8,494 nucleotides of DNA. It comes from Lysinibacillus sp. Its GTDB lineage: Bacteria; Bacillota; Bacilli; Bacillales_A; Planococcaceae. The notes under the pieces are model-generated. The model made no database searches and was not told the DNA's origin. It saw only the letters and a list, made by a program, of their open reading frames with translations. Shown here piece after piece: positions 5,758 through 8,494 of the stretch. Location: positions 1 through 8,494 of the forward strand of contig JAAYHP010000614.1 in assembly GCA_012735355.1 (NCBI GenBank), read 5' to 3'. A program made the translations under genes and the position numbers. How positions within the stretch are numbered: the first letter of the stretch is position 1; every line of letters starts with the position of its first letter.

Positions 5758-6223
5758 TTTTAGAATAGTTGATCGTCTCCAAAAAATCGATGTAGATATT
5801 CAAAGAAGCCAATTAAAGTACCATTCAAAAAGAGTTCTTGTGAGCAAAGAATTCACTTTTGATGCGGCCCATCATTTACACGCTTATGAAGGAAAATGTA
5901 AAAACCTTCATGGCCATACGTACCGTGTTATTTTAGGAGTGAGCGGATTTACAGATGATAGAGGCTTAGTAATTGATTTTGGGGATATAAAAGATATTTG
6001 GAAAGAAAAAATAGAAATTTATTTAGATCATCGCTATTTAAATGAAACGCTACCACCAATGAATACGACAGCGGAAAATATGGTTGTTTGGATGTACGAA
6101 AAATTAAGTGAAGTGTTGCTTAATGAACAAAAATATATCGGCGCGCGGGTGGAATTTATCAGGCTCTATGAAACTCCTACCAGCTATGCTGAAGTAAGAC
6201 GGGAGTGGATGGAAGTTGAGTAA
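5750..6223 (+). CDS. queD: 6-carboxy-5,6,7,8-tetrahydropterin synthase QueD
   Basis: This encodes 157 residues from ATG at 5750, preceded by AAAGGGG at 5736-5742. An earlier in-frame ATG at 5708 lies well inside queC without a good site and is not preferred. QueD converts 7,8-dihydroneopterin triphosphate, made by GTP cyclohydrolase I encoded elsewhere, to 6-carboxytetrahydropterin. It is a tunnelling-fold enzyme of the PTPS family. Zinc ligands are H41 (DAAH), H54 and H56 (LHGH), and the catalytic Cys is C50 (GKCKNLHGH). The D93-H94 pair (YLDHRYLN) and E141 (YETPTS) complete the usual site. About 30 residues precede the first core strand, so it is somewhat longer than minimal QueD. The start overlaps queC by eight bases and the end overlaps queE by eight bases. 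Confidence 0.95.
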   Translation: MFDFRIVDRLQKIDVDIQRSQLKYHSKRVLVSKEFTFDAAHHLHAYEGKCKNLHGHTYRVILGVSGFTDDRGLVIDFGDIKDIWKEKIEIYLDHRYLNETLPPMNTTAENMVVWMYEKLSEVLLNEQKYIGARVEFIRLYETPTSYAEVRREWMEVE

Positions 6224-6938
6224 AATTCCTGTCATCGAGATTTTTGGACCAACCATTCAAGGTGAAGGTATGGTTATTGGGCAGAAAACGATGTTTGTAC
6301 GAACTGCCGGTTGTGATTATTCTTGTTCTTGGTGCGATTCATCCTTTACATGGGATGGTAGCGGTAAAGATTTGATTGTTCAAATGACACCTGAAGAGAT
6401 TTGGTCTGAATTGAAGCGCATTGGAGGAAATGGATTTTCCTTCGTCACGATTTCAGGAGGGAATCCGGTACTACTTCGAAACTTAGATGAACTAATAAAA
6501 ATTTTAAAAGAGAATGAAATAAAGATTGGCGTAGAAACTCAAGGGAGTAGATGGCAAGATTGGCTCTTACATATCGATGAACTGACGATTTCCCCTAAGC
6601 CACCTAGTTCTGGAATGACGACAGACTTTTCTATACTATCTACTATATTAGAAAAACTTAATAAAACGAATCAAAACGTTTCTTTGAAAATCGTTGTGTT
6701 TAATGAAGAGGATTATAATTTTGCAAAACATGTTCACAAAAAGTATCCGACTATTCCCTTCTATCTTCAAGTTGGAAATGATGACATTACGACAACTGAC
6801 AATGGGAAATTAGTTCAATATTTATTGAAAAAATATGAAGCGCTTATTGATCGAGTAATGGTAGACGAAGAGCTTAAAGATGTAAAAGTGTTGCCTCAAC
6901 TGCACACTTTTGTATGGGGGAATAAAAGAGGAGTATAA
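6216..6938 (+). CDS. queE: 7-carboxy-7-deazaguanine synthase QueE (radical SAM)
   Basis: This encodes 240 residues from TTG at 6216, overlapping the queD stop by eight bases. No ATG is available in this frame nearby, and GGGAG at 6201-6205 lies ten bases upstream. QueE rearranges 6-carboxytetrahydropterin to 7-carboxy-7-deazaguanine with SAM, a 4Fe-4S cluster and Mg2+. The cluster motif is C33-x3-C37-x2-C40 (AGCDYSCSWCDS). The family opening FGPTIQGEG is at residues 10-18, the SAM-binding TISGGNP at 78-84, and the conserved ISPKPPSSGM and LQVGNDD blocks follow. The C-terminus LPQLHTFVWGNKRGV closely resembles the Bacillus subtilis type. It is the last gene of the operon, before a hairpin terminator. 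Confidence 0.96.
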   Translation: MSKIPVIEIFGPTIQGEGMVIGQKTMFVRTAGCDYSCSWCDSSFTWDGSGKDLIVQMTPEEIWSELKRIGGNGFSFVTISGGNPVLLRNLDELIKILKENEIKIGVETQGSRWQDWLLHIDELTISPKPPSSGMTTDFSILSTILEKLNKTNQNVSLKIVVFNEEDYNFAKHVHKKYPTIPFYLQVGNDDITTTDNGKLVQYLLKKYEALIDRVMVDEELKDVKVLPQLHTFVWGNKRGV

Positions 6939-6944
6939 TATATG

Positions 6945-6991
6945 AAGCGGCTTAAGCTTAAGATTAGAGGCTTATGCCGTTTAACCTTTTT
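6945..6991 (+). terminator. Probable terminator of the que operon
   Basis: AAGCGGC (6945-6951) pairs with GCCGTTT (6976-6982), including one G-U. After a T/T mismatch, TAAGC (6953-6957) pairs with GCTTA (6970-6974). A T run at 6987-6991 follows after AACC. The stem is good, but the T tract is short and offset. Confidence 0.6.
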
Positions 6992-7095
6992 GATAGTAGA
7001 CGAATAATATATTGCTTTCTATCTTGGCCCGTGGCAGAATGAGAAAAAGGGTAGGAAAAGTACTTACCCAAGTTACAGATTTGGAGGTGAATGGG

Positions 7096-7380
7096 TTGAG
7101 TAACGGAAAAATGGAGGAAATGCTTACACAGCTTATAAAAATGGTTGGGTCTTTACAATCTGAGTTCCAAGAGATGAAGCTTGAGCAAAAGAGCATGAAA
7201 GAAGAGATTGAAGAAATTAAGTTCGAGCAGAAGAGCATGAAAGAAGAGATACAAGAAATTAAGCTTGAGCAAAAGGGCATGAAAGAAGAGATACAAGAAA
7301 TTAAGCTTGAGCAAAAGAGCATGAAAGATGAAATATTAAGAGCAATCCATTCCATTAGAGCGGATCAAGACTATTTTTAA
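7096..7380 (+). CDS. Small coiled-coil repeat protein, function unknown
   Basis: This encodes 94 residues from TTG at 7096, chosen because GGAGG at 7083-7087 lies eight bases upstream. The frame is open farther upstream, but no site supports an earlier start. From about residue 23 the protein is a continuous heptad pattern made of 14-residue repeats of the form EQKSMKEEIQEIKL, three full copies plus partial ones. The hydrophobic M/I/L spacing is that of a coiled coil. There is no signal peptide, membrane segment or Cys. Similar short coiled-coil proteins are common in Bacillales genomes and mostly uncharacterised. Its stop codon TAA (7378-7380) lies directly before a TetR-family gene that has lost its 5' end. 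Confidence 0.7.
   Translation: MSNGKMEEMLTQLIKMVGSLQSEFQEMKLEQKSMKEEIEEIKFEQKSMKEEIQEIKLEQKGMKEEIQEIKLEQKSMKDEILRAIHSIRADQDYF
7183..7335 (+). repeat. 42-bp tandem repeats inside the coiled-coil gene
   Basis: Full units lie at 7183-7224, 7225-7266 and 7267-7308, with a partial unit at 7309-7335. Units differ at only a few bases; for example, units 2 and 3 share the whole second half. Each unit encodes two heptads. The near-identity at DNA level suggests recent expansion, and copy number may vary between strains. Confidence 0.9.
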
Positions 7381-7382
7381 GT

Positions 7383-7895
7383 AATAAGCCATTCGAATCG
7401 ATCACGGTTGGGGATATTACAAAAAAAGCAGGAATTAATCGGGGGACATTTTATTTACATTATAAAGACAAGTATGATTTGCTAGAACGTATAGAAGAGC
7501 AATTGTTTACTGATTTCGGAAATTATATAGATGAATTGCAATCTCGGTACACATCTACTATTACCTTTGAAAAAGAACAAGAGCAGTTGGCTTCATCATT
7601 TTTTAGTTTTATTGAAGATAATTCGCCCATTTTAAAAATATTTTTAAGTGATCACGGTAGAGCTGGTTTTCACCTTCGTTTTCGAGATGCATTTGCAAAA
7701 AAAGTACGACTGAATTTAGAAAAAAATGAAGAATTTATTTCTAGTTTGACTGTGCCAATAGATTATTATTTATCCTTTATTACGTCTGCTTTTTTAGGAT
7801 TAGTAGAGCAGTGGATACTAAATGAGTTGGAGAAAACTCCAGAAGAAATGGCGGCTTTATATATTGATATTATTACATTTATAAAAAAATCATAA
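7383..7895 (+). pseudogene. 5'-truncated TetR/AcrR-family regulator
   Basis: From 7383 the frame reads N-K-P-F-E-S-I-T-V-G-D-I-T-K-K-A-G-I-N-R-G-T-F-Y-L-H-Y-K-D-K, the second half of a TetR DNA-binding domain including the recognition helix. A C-terminal ligand-binding region of about 135 residues follows to the stop at 7893-7895. The expected first 20 or so residues, with helix 1, are missing. The frame is open upstream only to 7359, where it runs out of frame with the end of the coiled-coil gene, and a stop lies at 7356-7358. No start codon with a ribosome binding site precedes the DNA-binding domain. The first start-like codon, TTG at 7479, lies after it and would give a 138-residue protein unable to bind DNA in the usual way. 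The gene is probably a remnant from a deletion or recombination at the junction. A -1 shift on the T run at 7374-7378 would join it to the coiled-coil frame. Confidence 0.75.
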
Positions 7896-7909
7896 AGGAT
7901 CGGGGAAAG

Positions 7910-7949
7910 GTGCCAAGTACTCTTAAGCTAACACAAAAGCACTTGGCAC
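7910..7949. terminator. Inverted repeat between convergent genes, possible bidirectional terminator
   Basis: GTGCCAAGT (7910-7918) pairs perfectly with ACTTGGCAC (7941-7949) around a 22-base spacer. It sits between the TetR remnant and the converging LysR-type gene, whose stop codon begins at the end of the right arm. Neither side has a proper T run, so termination is uncertain. It could instead be a repeat remnant. Confidence 0.4.
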
Positions 7950-8494
7950 TATGTAAGCTTCATTAACATTTTTTCACTTGAAGAGGGTAATGCAATAGGA
8001 TGTTGTTTGAGATAGTGAATCAATGTTGGAATAAAAGATTTGGCTACGGTGCTTAAAAACTTATCTTTTCGATAAATGAACACAGTTTCTCGGGAAAGGC
8101 CTCTGTTAGTAATTGCCCTAGCATCAATGTTTTCGTTTTGATGAAATCCGTAAAGGGATTCGGGTACAATAGCCCCTCCTAATTTTCTCTTTACAAAATC
8201 AAAAATTGTATGTATATCGGATGTTTCGAATATTGGATTGATTGTTACTTGCTCCCGTTTTGCTACATAGTTAATGATTTTTCTACACAATTGAAGTTCT
8301 GTAAAGGAAATTAAAGGTACCCCTTTTAAGTCGTTTAAGTTTAATTTATTTTTTTCCATTAAGGGATGATCCTTTGCTGCTACGAAAACAAATTTATCTG
8401 TATAAAGTGGAATTTGTATTAACTGATCATCGAAATTTTGCATTGAGTTATAGCGATAAGAAAAGGCATAATCCACTTGATTATCATTTAATAA
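7949..8494 (-). CDS. LysR-family transcriptional regulator, C-terminal part (5' end outside window)
   Basis: On the minus strand the frame is open from the right edge to a TAG at 7949-7951, giving 181 residues. The pattern is that of the effector-binding domain of LysR-type regulators (periplasmic-binding-protein fold). It includes VDYAFSYR near the start, the LYTDKFVFVAAKDHPL segment, the GVPLISFTE segment, the FVKRKLGGAIVPESL segment typical of the second lobe, and a final helix (FIPTLIHYLKQ). The N-terminal winged helix-turn-helix lies outside the window. The effector and target genes cannot be told from this part. The gene converges on the que operon and the TetR remnant. Confidence 0.85.
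   Translation of the reverse strand, partial: LLNDNQVDYAFSYRYNSMQNFDDQLIQIPLYTDKFVFVAAKDHPLMEKNKLNLNDLKGVPLISFTELQLCRKIINYVAKREQVTINPIFETSDIHTIFDFVKRKLGGAIVPESLYGFHQNENIDARAITNRGLSRETVFIYRKDKFLSTVAKSFIPTLIHYLKQHPIALPSSSEKMLMKLT

Noticed and set aside
6942..7007. 21-residue basic peptide frame after queE
   Set aside because: It has a fair AGAGGAG upstream, but the frame coincides with the terminator hairpin, which explains the sequence better.
7183..7335. CRISPR array
   Set aside because: The 42-bp units are directly adjacent without spacers and encode an in-frame coiled coil.
6981..7355. Minus-strand open frame opposite the coiled-coil gene
   Set aside because: It is the shadow of the repeat-rich plus-strand gene; its repetitive Ser/Cys/Phe sequence follows directly from the 42-bp repeats.

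Overview
The window is AT-rich, with strong AGGAGG-type ribosome binding sites, U-tract terminators and protein families typical of Bacillales. A low-GC Gram-positive, probably a member of the Bacillaceae or Planococcaceae, is the best guess; the species cannot be read from the sequence. The strongest content is a complete preQ0/preQ1 (queuosine precursor) operon, queF-queC-queD-queE, between accessory or repair genes.

Left part (1-3981): the C-terminal end of one UV damage endonuclease (UvsE-like), a gene-free stretch, a His/Tyr/Asn-rich cupin protein, a class I SAM methyltransferase with an unrecognised C-terminal half, and a second, full-length UvsE. The two UvsE proteins are divergent paralogues about 2.8 kb apart. 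Each of the two middle genes has its own terminator.

Middle (3982-6990): a 300-base stretch with nested inverted repeats, then a good sigma-A-type promoter, a preQ1-I riboswitch and queF. A second, separate preQ1-I riboswitch with its own terminator sits between queF and queC. queC, queD and queE overlap by 8 bases at each junction and are probably translationally coupled; a hairpin terminator follows queE. QueD, QueE and QueC convert the GTP cyclohydrolase product to preQ0, and QueF reduces preQ0 to preQ1, the ligand of both riboswitches. The operon therefore has two successive feedback checkpoints: one before all genes, and one before only the preQ0-making genes. The first expression platform also places the queF Shine-Dalgarno inside the terminator stem.

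Right part (6991-8494): a small coiled-coil protein built from 42-bp tandem repeats, a TetR-family gene lacking its 5' end that abuts the coiled-coil stop codon, a long inverted repeat, and a convergent LysR-family regulator that runs off the right edge.
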